Assembly: GCF_001305515.1 (NCBI RefSeq)
Contig: NZ_LJYW01000001.1
Span: 1,596,320-1,660,319 of the forward strand
DNA from: Prosthecodimorpha hirschii
Lineage (GTDB): Bacteria; Pseudomonadota; Alphaproteobacteria; Rhizobiales; Ancalomicrobiaceae
Direction of reading: 5' to 3'
DNA: 64,000 nucleotides
Shown here in pieces: positions 9,812-18,975 of this stretch. The translations under genes were made by a program, and so were the position numbers. Below the pieces are notes generated by a model that had not been told where the DNA came from, did no database searches, and worked only from the letters and a program-made list of their open reading frames with translations. Every line of letters begins with the position of its first letter. Positions within the stretch are counted from its first letter, which is position 1.

Positions 9812-10795
9812 TCAGCGCAAACGGTCGAGGATGCGGGACGCCGTGCCGGCGAGGATCATGTCCTTCTCGGCATCGGTCAGTTCGGCCACCTCCACGGTGT
9901 CGGCGACCTGATCGGGGGTGAAGATCGGGTAGTCGGTGCCGAGCATGATGCGGTCGGCGCCGAAAGTGCGGACGGCGAGTTCCAGGGCGCGCGGGCCGAG
10001 CGAGGCGCAGTCGTAGACCATGCCGCGCAGGCTTTCGCGCGGGAAGGGCTCGTGCGGCGGGCGCGACAAGGCGACGGCCTCCAGCCGTTCCAGCACGAAG
10101 GGCAGCGTGCCGCCGAGATTGACCAAGTGGAAGGTGATCGACGGCCAGGCCTCGGCGAGCTTGCCGGCCAGCACCGTCATGCCCATCTGGGCGAGGCTCG
10201 CCTGCAGGTTCAGCACCGAGGCGCGGTAGACGCTGGTATCCGGATAGGGCTCCGGCGGTGCCTCGCCGGGCATCAGGCCCGGATGGATCATGACCAGCGC
10301 GCCGGTCTCGGCGGCCGCGTCGAAGACCGGCGCGAGCCGGCGGACGGCCTCGATCGACAGGAAATAGTTCCCTGGCAGGATCACCCCGGGCAGGCGGAGG
10401 TCGTGCCGGATGCGGCGCATTTCGGCGGCGGCCTGCGACATGTCGTCGAGCGGCAGGCCGGCGAGGCCGGCGAAGCGGCCGCCGGAGCCGGCGCAGAGCC
10501 CGGCCAGATGGTCGTTGTAGGACAGGATCGCCGGCGCAATCTCGGCCGCCGGCATGACATCGACGCCGAGCGCGCCCGGAAAGGTCATCAGCTGCGTGGC
10601 GATGCGGTTCCGATCCATCCAGGCGAGGCGCGCCGGGATGTCGGTATAGCCGTCCGACATCTCGGTCGAGGCCGTCATCGCGTTGAGCACCAGCCGGCCG
10701 GCCGCGTTGCGCGACACGAACGGCCGGCGGTCGCGCTTCAGGAGGTCGTCGACCAGGCCGCCGTAATAGTGGGAATGCATGTCGATCGCGCGCAT
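9812..10795 (-). CDS. amidohydrolase-2 family protein (ACMSD / gamma-resorcylate decarboxylase-like)
   Basis: A 327-residue TIM-barrel metal-dependent hydrolase or decarboxylase. The metal-binding HxH is at H7/H9 (DMHSHYYGG), the next metal histidine is in MIHPG, and the catalytic aspartate is in GTDYPIF near the C-terminus. These fit the ACMSD-like branch, whose members decarboxylate or hydrolyse unsaturated or aromatic acids. The gene ends the minus-strand series that starts with soxB, 68 bases downstream of soxG, so it may be co-transcribed with sarcosine oxidase. A functional link is not obvious. The annotated start is the first ATG and gives the expected N-terminus. Confidence 0.8.
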   Translation of the reverse strand: MRAIDMHSHYYGGLVDDLLKRDRRPFVSRNAAGRLVLNAMTASTEMSDGYTDIPARLAWMDRNRIATQLMTFPGALGVDVMPAAEIAPAILSYNDHLAGLCAGSGGRFAGLAGLPLDDMSQAAAEMRRIRHDLRLPGVILPGNYFLSIEAVRRLAPVFDAAAETGALVMIHPGLMPGEAPPEPYPDTSVYRASVLNLQASLAQMGMTVLAGKLAEAWPSITFHLVNLGGTLPFVLERLEAVALSRPPHEPFPRESLRGMVYDCASLGPRALELAVRTFGADRIMLGTDYPIFTPDQVADTVEVAELTDAEKDMILAGTASRILDRLR

Positions 10796-10863
10796 GCGGG
10801 GTTCCTTGGGCGTTCGGGGACTGGACCCGCTTAGGGGCTAGAACCCTCAGGGGTTATGGACCC

Positions 10864-11448
10864 TCAGGGAGTGGGCCGGATGCGGGCCGGCGGTCGCACC
10901 ATCGTGCCGGGCCGGTGGACCGACGGCGCGCCGGAGGCGACGGCGAGCCATTCCTCGACAAAGGCCGCGTAGGCGATGTCGACCAGGATGCGGAAGCCGC
11001 CGGCCGGCAGCGGCATGCGGCCGAGGATGACGGTCACGCCCCAGAGTTCGGTGCCGGTCATCCGACCCGCCGGGAACCGGGTCGCGTCGAGATCGAGCGG
11101 CGCGCCCTGGCGCAACACGTCCTCGGCGCCCGATCCGGACACCACGAAGCCGGTCAGCATGTCGGAGACGTCGACCGCATCCGCGGTCGGCTGGCGATCG
11201 AAGGCGGCGGCGACGCGCGCCGCGATGGCCGGCGCCGCAGCCGACGAGACGAGGATCAGGAGCCGGGTCGGGCCGAGCCGGACGAGATCGGCCTCGTCCG
11301 CACCGAGCGCATAGTCGTTGAATGCCGCCGGCCAGGGCAGGCCGGCCGCCGCGACCGCGTCGGCCAGTTCGGCTTCCGGGCCGCGCGCCTCGAAGACCGT
11401 CATCGGCGGCAGGCGTTCGATCGTGACCGGATAGCGCAGGCCGTTCAT
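10864..11448 (-). CDS. soxG: sarcosine oxidase gamma subunit
   Basis: Smallest-but-one subunit of heterotetrameric sarcosine oxidase, which oxidatively demethylates sarcosine to glycine, transferring the methyl carbon to tetrahydrofolate. The 194-residue protein is related to the GcvT fold of the alpha subunit and has the typical SoxG start (MNGLRYPVTIERLPP). The start overlaps the soxA stop (ATGA), completing the classic order soxB-soxD-soxA-soxG. Identification rests mainly on gene order, size and the N-terminal pattern, since this subunit is poorly conserved. Confidence 0.88.
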   Translation of the reverse strand: MNGLRYPVTIERLPPMTVFEARGPEAELADAVAAAGLPWPAAFNDYALGADEADLVRLGPTRLLILVSSAAAPAIAARVAAAFDRQPTADAVDVSDMLTGFVVSGSGAEDVLRQGAPLDLDATRFPAGRMTGTELWGVTVILGRMPLPAGGFRILVDIAYAAFVEEWLAVASGAPSVHRPGTMVRPPARIRPTP

Positions 11449-14375
11449 GACTTGACCCTCGTCCGATCGGCATCGTGGAACACGGGCGGCACGACCGTCA
11501 GCGGCACGATCTCGTCGCGGACGCGGGCATGGACCGTCTCGCCGAGCCGCGCCCGCCCGCGCTTCAGGAGACCGAGCCCGACGACGCGGCCGAGCGCGAC
11601 GCTGGCGACGCAGGCCGAGACGAAGCCCTCCTGGTCGGTCGCCGCCCCGCCGGGCGTCAGCGGTGCGCCCTCCGGCACCAGCCGGTTCGGATCGGCCGGC
11701 AGCAGCCCGACCAGTTCGAAGCGCTCCGGATCGAGCCGGCGCCGCAATTCCATCGAGCGCTTGCCGATGAAGTCCGCCTTGCGCCTCGAGACCATGCCGC
11801 CGAGGCCGAGATCGATCACGTCGGCGGTGCCGTCGACCTCGTGGCCGGTCGAGATGTAGCCGGCCTCGACGCGCAGGATGTGGTTCGCCTCCGAGCCGAC
11901 CGGCGTGATGCCGAAGGGCGCCCCGGCGGCCATGATCCGCTGCCACAGTTCGACCGCGTGGCGAGCCGGCGTGTTCAGCTCGAAACTCAGTTCGCCGGTC
12001 CAACTGACCCGGCAGACCCGGACCGGCAGTCCGCCGACATGGCCCTCCACGGTCGCCATGAACGGCAGGGCCGCGGGCGCGATGTCGAAATCCGGATTGA
12101 GAGCGGCCAGCACGTCGCGGGCGCGGGGGCCGCACAGCGTGGCATTGGCCCATTGCGAGGTGACCGGGATCAGCGACACGCGCCAGTCCGGCCGGTGGAC
12201 CTGCAGGATCTGTTCGAGATGCAGATGCACCCGGTCGGCCGCGCCGGTCGAGGAGTGCAGCAGCCAATGCGTCTCGTCGAGCCGGAAGGTGACGCCGTCG
12301 TCGAGGATCAGCCCGTCGTCGGTGAGCATGATGCCGTAGCGGCCGCGGCCGGGCGCGAGGCTGGCGAAATCGTTGACATAGACGAGATCGAGCAGGGCCG
12401 GCACGTCCGGGCCCTTCAGGCGGAACCGTCCGAGCGGCGTGCCGTCATAGACGCCGACCGCCTCGCGCACGGCCCGCGCCTCGCGCGCGGCGGCGGTGCG
12501 GTAGTCCTCCCCGGCGCGCGGATAGTAGCCCGGCCGCTGCCAGCGCAGACCGGCCTCGTAGATCACCCCGCCGGCGGCCAGATGCCAGTCGGCAAGCGGC
12601 GTCTGGCGCCAGGGATAGAGCCGCGCCTCGGCGCGCGCGCCCGCGATGGCGCCGAATTCGACCGGCGCATAGGGCGGCCGGAAGGTGGTGGTGCCGACAT
12701 CGCCGGGCGCCGCCCCGGTCAGGGCGCCGACCACGGCGATGACCGAGACATTGCCGGTCTTGCCCTGGTCGATGCCCATGCCGGCGGTGGTGTAGCGCTT
12801 GACCAGTTCGATCGACCGGTAGCCCTCGCGCAGCGCCAGGCCGAGATCCGCCGTGGTCACGTCGTTGGCGAGATCGACGAACAGCTTCGCGCCCGGCTTC
12901 GCCGGCGGCACCAGGAACAGCGGCGCGACCGCGCGGGTGACCGGTGCCTCCGGACCCTCCGGCGGGGCGACGGGTCCACCCGTCCGGCCGAGACCGGCGG
13001 CGATGGCGGCCGCCGCCTGCCAGCCTTCGCGCACGCAGTCCTCGGTCGCGAAGCTGCCGCGCGCCGCGCCGACGACGACGAGATCGGGCGGACAGTCCCC
13101 GGCCGTGAAGGTCGCCAGCGCCTCGTTCCAGACCGATCGCACGCGCCGGGAGTGCGAGGCGAGATGGAAGGCCGGATTCCAGCCGCCGGCGACGGCGATC
13201 AGGTCGCACGCCACCCGTTCGGTCCGACCGCCCGGCCCTGTCAGGACGGCGCCGGCGACGCGCGACCGTCCGAGCGCGCGCTCGACGACGGTGCCGGGTC
13301 TGAGGTCGATCCCGGCCGCGGCGGCCGCGCGGGCGAGCGCCGGATCGACCGTATCGCGCGCATCGGCGATGCGCACCGCGGCCCCCGCCGCAGCCAGCGC
13401 GAAAGCCGGGCCGTAGCCGGAATCGTTGGTGGCGAAGGCCAGCACGTCGGCGCCCGGCCGCACTCCGTATCGGTCAAGATAGTGGCCGGCGGCCGAGGCC
13501 AGCATCACGCCCGGGCGATCGTTGTCGGCGAAGGCGATCGACCGTTCGAAGGCCCCGGCGGCGACCACGATCGCACCGGCGCGGAGCTTCCAGTGGCGGA
13601 AGTCGAGATCGGGTGCGTCGGGCGGCGCGCGCTCCAGGAGCGAGACGAAGCCCTGCTCGTGATGGCCCCAGACGGTCGATCGCGGCATGCGGCGCAGCGT
13701 GTGCAGGCCGTCGAGTTCGGCGACGGTCGCGTCGATCCAGGCGCGCGCCGCCGGTCCCTCGTCGAGGAGCCGGCCGCCCGGCCGCTCGCCGTCATCAGCC
13801 AGGATGGTGCGGAGCCCGGCGCGGGCACCGGCGAGCGCCGCCGCGAGGCCGGCCGGACCGGCGCCGACCACGAGCAGGTCGCAATCGCCGAAGCGGCTTT
13901 CCGAGACCGGCTGCCAGGCTGCCTCCGGCACCCGGCCGAGCCCGGCCGCAGCCCGGATGAAGGGCTCGAACAGGTGCCAGTTCGGCGCCATGAAGGTCTT
14001 GTAGTAGAAGCCGGCCGGCAGCAGGCGGCCGAAGGCGCCGGCAACCGCGCCGAGATCGTGGCGCGCGTTCGGCCAGGTGCCGACGCTGCGATACTCCGCC
14101 CCCGCCTCGATCGGCGTGGTGGTCGCGCGCAGATTGGTCGCGGGCCGCGGGGCAAGCCGGGTGACGGTGGTGTTGGGATCGTCGATGCCGGCGCCGAAGA
14201 CGCCGCGCGGCCGGTGCAGCTTGAAGCTCCGGCCGACCACGGCGACATCGTTGGCAAGAAGCGCGGCGGCCAGCGTATCGCCCGCGAAGCCTGTGAGCGC
14301 CAGGCCGTCGAAGCGGAAGGCGATCGGGCGCGACCGGTCGATCAGCCCGCCGGCGGGAAGGCGCGTCGCCGTCAC
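11445..14375 (-). CDS. soxA: sarcosine oxidase alpha subunit
   Basis: Large subunit, 976 residues, the normal length. Three parts are visible. An N-terminal 2Fe-2S-ferredoxin-like domain covers about residues 15-100 (HRPRGVFGAGIDDPN). A NAD/FAD-binding domain contains LLVVGAGPAGLAAALAGARAG near 170-190. The C-terminal folate-binding GcvT half (about 590-970) includes GRYGIMLTDDGLILDD. It passes electrons between the SoxB active site and NAD and carries the tetrahydrofolate site. The GTG at 14375 overlaps the soxD stop (GTGA) and gives the usual N-terminus TATRLPAGGLIDRSRP, so longer upstream starts are rejected. Confidence 0.95.
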   Translation of the reverse strand: MTATRLPAGGLIDRSRPIAFRFDGLALTGFAGDTLAAALLANDVAVVGRSFKLHRPRGVFGAGIDDPNTTVTRLAPRPATNLRATTTPIEAGAEYRSVGTWPNARHDLGAVAGAFGRLLPAGFYYKTFMAPNWHLFEPFIRAAAGLGRVPEAAWQPVSESRFGDCDLLVVGAGPAGLAAALAGARAGLRTILADDGERPGGRLLDEGPAARAWIDATVAELDGLHTLRRMPRSTVWGHHEQGFVSLLERAPPDAPDLDFRHWKLRAGAIVVAAGAFERSIAFADNDRPGVMLASAAGHYLDRYGVRPGADVLAFATNDSGYGPAFALAAAGAAVRIADARDTVDPALARAAAAAGIDLRPGTVVERALGRSRVAGAVLTGPGGRTERVACDLIAVAGGWNPAFHLASHSRRVRSVWNEALATFTAGDCPPDLVVVGAARGSFATEDCVREGWQAAAAIAAGLGRTGGPVAPPEGPEAPVTRAVAPLFLVPPAKPGAKLFVDLANDVTTADLGLALREGYRSIELVKRYTTAGMGIDQGKTGNVSVIAVVGALTGAAPGDVGTTTFRPPYAPVEFGAIAGARAEARLYPWRQTPLADWHLAAGGVIYEAGLRWQRPGYYPRAGEDYRTAAAREARAVREAVGVYDGTPLGRFRLKGPDVPALLDLVYVNDFASLAPGRGRYGIMLTDDGLILDDGVTFRLDETHWLLHSSTGAADRVHLHLEQILQVHRPDWRVSLIPVTSQWANATLCGPRARDVLAALNPDFDIAPAALPFMATVEGHVGGLPVRVCRVSWTGELSFELNTPARHAVELWQRIMAAGAPFGITPVGSEANHILRVEAGYISTGHEVDGTADVIDLGLGGMVSRRKADFIGKRSMELRRRLDPERFELVGLLPADPNRLVPEGAPLTPGGAATDQEGFVSACVASVALGRVVGLGLLKRGRARLGETVHARVRDEIVPLTVVPPVFHDADRTRVKS

Positions 14376-14635
14376 GGGCGGGCCTCCGGATCGAGCGGGC
14401 GGATGGCGTGGGTCAGCGTGTCGCGCTCGATCGCGAAGATGCGCCCGCAGCTGCGCTGGTGCCACCAGCGCTCGACATGCGGTCCGCGGACATTGGCGCG
14501 CATGATCAGCGTCTCGACCCAAACGTCGTCGGCGAGCGCCGCGGGATCGGCCGGGCGCGGCGGCACGGCCTCGCCGAGATTGACGAATTCGCCCTCGGGC
14601 CGCGGGCCGCACCAGGGACAGGGGATGAGCAGCAT
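14372..14635 (-). CDS. soxD: sarcosine oxidase delta subunit
   Basis: An 87-residue subunit with the zinc-binding pattern of SoxD: CPWCG near residue 6, then a histidine/cysteine pair in HQRSCGRIF. It starts 15 bases after the soxB stop and overlaps soxA by 4 bases. Length and Cys/His spacing match the family, and context is decisive. Confidence 0.93.
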   Translation of the reverse strand: MLLIPCPWCGPRPEGEFVNLGEAVPPRPADPAALADDVWVETLIMRANVRGPHVERWWHQRSCGRIFAIERDTLTHAIRPLDPEARP

Positions 14636-14650
14636 CGGCCGGCCTCCGGA

Positions 14651-15898
14651 TCAGCGTTGTGCCACCGTTCCCGCCTCGAGCAGGAACTTCAGGCCGGTGA
14701 AGCGGTCGAGCCCGAAGGCTTCGGCCAGCGGATGGGGGGTGCCGGTGGCGATCAAATGCGCGAAGGTCAGGCCGCCGACCGGGATCGACTTGAAGCCGCC
14801 ATACCAGCCGGTGCTGACCAGGAGCCCGGGCAGGTCGGTCTTCGAGATGATCGGGCTGGCGTCATAGGCGAACTCGATCGCCCCGCCCCATTGACGCAGC
14901 ATCTTCAAGGCCTTGAAACGCGGGAACAGCTCGACCAGCGAGGCCACCGTGTCCTCGAAGGTCGCGAAATGGCTGCCCTGCCGATAGGACGGATAGGGAT
15001 CGGTGCCGCCGCCGATGACGATCTCGCCCTTGTCGGACTGCATCAGGTAGAGCCCGACATCCGGGCAGTTGACGATCACGTCGATCAGCGGCTTGACCGG
15101 CTCGGACACGAAGGCCTGCAGGTTGCGGGTGACCAGCGGCAACGAGAGCCCGGCGCGCCGCGCCACGTCGCTGGTGCTGCCGGCGGTGGCCAGCGCGACG
15201 ATATCGGCGCTGACCGTGCCGCGATTGGTCTCGACGCCGGTCACGGCGCCGTCGGGGCCGCGGACGAAGCCGGTCACCTCGGTATGCTGGTGGATCTCGA
15301 CGCCGCGCGCATCGGCGGCGCGCGCATAGGACCAGGCGACCGCGTCATGCCGGGCCATGGCGGCTTCCGGATGCACCATGCCGGCGAGCGGCGGCAGGCG
15401 CACCTGGTCGAGCGATCCCATGGCGGGAATCCGCCGCTGCAGCTCGTCGACCGAGATCAGCTGATATTGCGGCCCGTGCAGCGCCATGGCGAGCGAGCGG
15501 CGGCGCAGGTCGCGCAGCTTGCCGAAGCTCTGGATCAGATCGATCATGCTGCGCTGGCTGAATAAAATATTGAAGTTCAGCTCGCGCGACATCTGCTCGT
15601 AGAGCTTCACCGAGACATCGTGGAAGCGGATGCTGACGTCGCGGATGTAGTTCGAGCGGATCGTATGGGTGTTGCGCGCCGTATTGCCGCCGCCGAGCCA
15701 GCCCTTCTCCAGCACCGCGACATCGGTCAGCCCGTGTTCCTTGGCCAGATGATAGGCGGTCGACAGCCCGTGGCCGCCGGCGCCGACGATGACGACCTGG
15801 TAGCGCCGTTTCAGCGGCGGGCTGCGCCAGGCGCGCTGCCACCCTTCATGGTGGGTCAGCGCGTTGCGTACCAGTGAATATATTGAGTATCGCTGCAT
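14651..15898 (-). CDS. soxB: sarcosine oxidase beta subunit
   Basis: Catalytic flavoprotein subunit (DAO family), 415 residues. The FAD fold begins at VVIVGAGGHGLSTAYHLA near residue 35. The conserved GGNTARNTHTIRSNYI follows at about 70-85, in the region that carries the flavin environment of the complex. It is first in the operon and oxidises sarcosine to an imine. The 256-base gap to the divergent SH3 gene holds its promoter, but I could not pick out a convincing -35/-10 pair. Sarcosine oxidase here complements the methylated-amine genes at 48-58 kb. Confidence 0.95.
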   Translation of the reverse strand: MQRYSIYSLVRNALTHHEGWQRAWRSPPLKRRYQVVIVGAGGHGLSTAYHLAKEHGLTDVAVLEKGWLGGGNTARNTHTIRSNYIRDVSIRFHDVSVKLYEQMSRELNFNILFSQRSMIDLIQSFGKLRDLRRRSLAMALHGPQYQLISVDELQRRIPAMGSLDQVRLPPLAGMVHPEAAMARHDAVAWSYARAADARGVEIHQHTEVTGFVRGPDGAVTGVETNRGTVSADIVALATAGSTSDVARRAGLSLPLVTRNLQAFVSEPVKPLIDVIVNCPDVGLYLMQSDKGEIVIGGGTDPYPSYRQGSHFATFEDTVASLVELFPRFKALKMLRQWGGAIEFAYDASPIISKTDLPGLLVSTGWYGGFKSIPVGGLTFAHLIATGTPHPLAEAFGLDRFTGLKFLLEAGTVAQR

Positions 15899-16154
15899 CT
15901 TGCCGGCATGCTAGCGCCAGTCTCACGCGAGGGAAATCCCGTATTTTCGCTTTCCGGCGACTTTCGCACGGGGGGCGTTCGGGAAGCCGCGATGCGCCCC
16001 GCGGCCGCCCGTCGGGAAGTTCATGACTGATTCCTGACGGTCGCCATGCCACCATGCCGACCACAGAATCGGCGTCCGCCTGGAGGGGCGGACCGGAGGC
16101 TCGACGGCCGGTCGGCTCAGGCGTCCGGGCCGGCGTTGCGAGGAGGCGGTCGTC

Positions 16155-16652
16155 ATGGATTGGGGATGGTTGCGCGCGTTGTGCGCGATCGGACTGGTCG
16201 CCGGACTGACATCCGCCCTGCAGACGGCCGAGCCGCCGGTCCTGCGCGTTGCGGAAACCGATCTGTCCGGCTTCGACTGGAGCGCCGTCGAAGTGGACCC
16301 GGACTATGTCCCGGGTCCCTGGCGCCGGACCCACCGGCCGGTCGTCGCAGCGTCGTCCGAGCGCGGCTCCGCGGCGGCCGAGGACGAGGGCGGCGGCGGC
16401 GGCCGTCAAGGCGCCCACGCCGTGACCGCCGACCGGGTCGCGCTGCGCGCCGCGCCGAGCCTGCGCGGTCAGGTTCTGCTGCGCTTCGACCGCGGGGCGG
16501 CGGTGCTGGTGCTGCGCCGGCGCGGTGCCTGGGCTTTTGTGCAGGAGGCCGGCAGCACCCGCCAAGGCTGGATCTTCGGCCGCTATCTCGGCCCGACCCG
16601 CGACGGGTCCGAGGACGCGGACCCGACCGCCCAAGCGAAGGCCGACAGTTGA
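16155..16652 (+). CDS. secreted SH3-domain protein
   Basis: A 165-residue exported protein: hydrophobic signal segment at about residues 5-25, a low-complexity Gly/Glu/Arg linker near 70-85, and a bacterial SH3b-type domain at about 90-150 (ALRAAPSLRGQVLLRF, then AWAFVQEAG and GWIFGRYL). Such domains usually bind cell-wall peptides. AGGAGG lies 8 bases before the ATG, which fixes the start. It is divergent from soxB and unrelated to it by function as far as I can see. Confidence 0.8.
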   Translation: MDWGWLRALCAIGLVAGLTSALQTAEPPVLRVAETDLSGFDWSAVEVDPDYVPGPWRRTHRPVVAASSERGSAAAEDEGGGGGRQGAHAVTADRVALRAAPSLRGQVLLRFDRGAAVLVLRRRGAWAFVQEAGSTRQGWIFGRYLGPTRDGSEDADPTAQAKADS

Positions 16653-16677
16653 GCGCGCAGACCGCCAGGCGCCCGGA

Positions 16678-17298
16678 TCATGATTGCAGCGCCAGCAGGC
16701 TGGCCAGGCGCCGGTTCTCCGCCTCCAGCGTGCCGATCCGCGCCCGCAGCGCCTCGACGGCGGTCATCACCGCCCCCGCATCCACCTTGCGGGGAATATG
16801 CTTCGGGCAATTCGCCTCCCACGCGACCACCTCGAAGATCAGGACGCGCTCGACATCCATGTCGTCCGGATCGATCCCGAGCGCCGGCGCATGGGCCGCG
16901 ATGTCGGCGGAGAAGCGGGCCCGCCCCCAGATCTTGATGCGCGAGCGCGTCTCGTAGTCGATCAGGAACAGGAAGGCTTTCGGATTGTCGGCGAGATTGC
17001 CGGTCGAGACATATTGCCGATTGCCGCGCCGTTCGGCGAAGGCGAGCGTCGCGTCGTCGAGAATGCGGATGAAGCCGCGCGGCCCGCCGCGATGCTGGAT
17101 ATAGGGCTGGCCGTCGGCATTGACGGTGCCGAGGAAGGCGGTGTCGATCCGCTCCAGGAAGGCGCGCGGAAAGTTCGACAGATCGGCCTCGAAACCGCCG
17201 CGCGCCTCATAGTCCGCATAGTGCCGGCGCGAGCCGCGGCGCGCCTGTTCGGCCTTGACCGAGAGGGTGAAGGCCACATCGCAGGTCGACGGGATCAT
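16678..17298 (-). CDS. pyridoxamine 5'-phosphate oxidase-like flavoprotein
   Basis: A 206-residue FMN-binding split-barrel protein. The PNPOx-like core (about residues 45-135) includes TAFLGTVNADGQPYIQHRGGP and FIRILDD. The C-terminal 30 residues (AVEALRARIGTLEAENRRLAS) look like a short coiled coil. This subgroup is generally annotated as a flavin oxidoreductase of unknown substrate and is not the true PdxH. It is followed 69 bases upstream on the same strand by the AhpD-like gene, so the two may be expressed together. Confidence 0.82.
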   Translation of the reverse strand: MIPSTCDVAFTLSVKAEQARRGSRRHYADYEARGGFEADLSNFPRAFLERIDTAFLGTVNADGQPYIQHRGGPRGFIRILDDATLAFAERRGNRQYVSTGNLADNPKAFLFLIDYETRSRIKIWGRARFSADIAAHAPALGIDPDDMDVERVLIFEVVAWEANCPKHIPRKVDAGAVMTAVEALRARIGTLEAENRRLASLLALQS

Positions 17299-17367
17299 GG
17301 ACTTTCCTCCGTTGTTGCGAGCCGCCGCCGGACCGGCCCAGCCGGTACCGGCGGCGGACCCGGGGGA

Positions 17368-17919
17368 TCAGGCCGCCTGCCGGGGCAGCGTCTTCACGAC
17401 CGGGAAGTCGATCTCGGTGCGGGCGACCAGGTTCAGATAGTTGGTGAAGGTATTGAGCGCGACCTGGGCGACGATCTCGACGATCTGGCCGTCATCGAGC
17501 CCGGCCTGCCGGGCACGCGCCAGGTCGGCTTCGGCGACGCGGCCGCGCATCCGCACCACCGCGGCGGCGAGATCGAGCGCGGCCTGCCGTTCGGCATCCG
17601 GGGACCGGCCCTGGCGGGCGGCCTCGATGTCCGCATCGGACAGGCCGGCGCCCTTGCCGAGCAGCGTGTGTGCGGACAGGCAGTAGTCGCAGCCGTTCAA
17701 TTCCGCGACCGTCAGGGCAAGCGCCTCGCGGGTGCGGCCGGACAGCCGGCCGGTGCGCAGGGCCGACGACAGCGCGAGCAGGCCTTCGAGCGATGCGGGC
17801 GACTGTGCGGCGACCCGGAACAGGTTCGGCACCGAACCGAGGCTCTTGGCGACGGCGCCCAGCAGATCGGCGGCCTTGCCGTCGGCGGACTGGGGATCGA
17901 GAGCGGTGATGGCGTTCAT
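17368..17919 (-). CDS. AhpD-like / carboxymuconolactone decarboxylase family peroxidase-related protein
   Basis: A 183-residue all-alpha protein with the AhpD motif E-x3-C-x2-C-x3-H in ELNGCDYCLSAH (about residues 77-88), typical of alkylhydroperoxidase-related enzymes that reduce peroxides through a cysteine pair. The ATG at 17919 gives the family N-terminus (MNAITALDP) and removes a 39-codon upstream extension with no homology pattern. It is divergent from a LysR gene, the common arrangement for this family, and probably under its control. Confidence 0.85.
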   Translation of the reverse strand: MNAITALDPQSADGKAADLLGAVAKSLGSVPNLFRVAAQSPASLEGLLALSSALRTGRLSGRTREALALTVAELNGCDYCLSAHTLLGKGAGLSDADIEAARQGRSPDAERQAALDLAAAVVRMRGRVAEADLARARQAGLDDGQIVEIVAQVALNTFTNYLNLVARTEIDFPVVKTLPRQAA

Positions 17920-17987
17920 GGCAGGTCTCCAGGGATATCGGGGTCCGGCGGGACGCCCGTGGCCCAGAGATAGGTTGTCCGAGCATT

Positions 17988-18000
17988 GCGCAGAATGCGC
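17988..18000. promoter_or_regulatory. LysR-type operator between the AhpD-like and LysR genes
   Basis: GCGCA-gaa-TGCGC is a perfect dyad embedded in ATTGCGCAGAATGCGCATAAT, centred between the divergent starts at 17919 and 18048. Position and T/A-flanked dyad fit a LysR regulatory binding site. Confidence 0.5.
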
Positions 18001-18047
18001 ATAATGTGGAAGAGATTGGTTCGAATGACGCAACAATGGAGAGACCG

Positions 18048-18947
18048 ATGGACCGGATCGACGCCATGCGGGCCTTTGTGCGAACCGTCGACGACGGCGG
18101 ATTGGCCGCCGCGGCGCGCCGCCTCGGCCGATCTCCGGCAGCGGTGACCCGCGCCATCGCCTTTCTGGAGGAGGAGGTCGGCGCCCGTCTGCTGCGGCGG
18201 ACCACGCGCAGTTCGGGCCCGACCGAGGCCGGCGAACGTTTCCTCGACAGCTGCCGGCGGATCCTGGCCGATTTCGACGAAGCCACGGCTCTGGCCGCCG
18301 GCGAGCGGTCGGTTCCGCGCGGCGTGCTGACCGTGACCGGCCCGCTGGTGTTCGGTCGGCGCCACGTGCGGCCGGTCCTGGACGCCTTCCTGGACCTGCA
18401 CCCGACCGTGCAGGGTCGGTTGCTGCTGCTCGACCGGGTCGTCAACCTGATCGACGAGGGCATCGACGCCGCGATCCGGATCGGCCAATTGCCGGATTCG
18501 AGCCTGATCGCCACGCGCATCGGGCATATCCGCCGCGTGCTCTGCGCCAGCCCGGCCTTTCTGGCCGCGCATCCGCCGATCCGCCATCCCGAGGATCTGG
18601 CCGCGCTCCCAGTGATCCATTTCGGCCAGATCCACGACGGCCGGGGCTGGAGCTTCGCGACGCCGGCCGGCCCGATCACGGTTCCGGTCCAGCCCCGGCT
18701 GACGGTGAACGGTGCGGAAGCCGCCATCGAGTCGGCCATCGACGGCCATGGCGTGACCGCCGTGCTTTCCTATCAGATCGCCGACGCCCTTCGGGAAGGC
18801 CGCCTGACCCTGCTGCTGGAGGGCTTCGAGCCGCCGCCCCTCCCGGTCCACCTGATCTATCCGGAGGCGCGGCTCGTCGCCGCCAAGGTGCGCGCCTTCG
18901 TCGATTTCGCCGTGCTGCGCCTGCGCGCCCTGCCGGTCCTGGCCTGA
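18048..18947 (+). CDS. LysR-family transcriptional regulator
   Basis: A 299-residue regulator. The N-terminal winged helix-turn-helix is at about residues 1-60 (MDRIDAMRAFVRTVDDGG, then ARRLGRSPAAVTRAIAFLE), and the substrate-binding effector domain follows from about 90. The ATG at 18048 has GGAG 6 bases upstream and matches the standard LysR N-terminus; in-frame starts at 18006 and 18036 would add residues and run into the operator. It most likely controls the divergent AhpD-like gene and itself. Confidence 0.9.
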   Translation: MDRIDAMRAFVRTVDDGGLAAAARRLGRSPAAVTRAIAFLEEEVGARLLRRTTRSSGPTEAGERFLDSCRRILADFDEATALAAGERSVPRGVLTVTGPLVFGRRHVRPVLDAFLDLHPTVQGRLLLLDRVVNLIDEGIDAAIRIGQLPDSSLIATRIGHIRRVLCASPAFLAAHPPIRHPEDLAALPVIHFGQIHDGRGWSFATPAGPITVPVQPRLTVNGAEAAIESAIDGHGVTAVLSYQIADALREGRLTLLLEGFEPPPLPVHLIYPEARLVAAKVRAFVDFAVLRLRALPVLA

Positions 18948-18975
18948 CGGGTTCGGCGGACGACGCGCGCCGCGC

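Noticed and set aside
11475-14867. Plus-strand open frame of about 1130 codons opposite soxA
   Set aside because: It is an antisense shadow of soxA, which is clearly coding by domain content.
18006-18047. Earlier GTG/ATG starts for the LysR gene at 18048
   Set aside because: The ATG at 18048 has a well-placed GGAG and the standard LysR N-terminus; the earlier codons approach the operator dyad.
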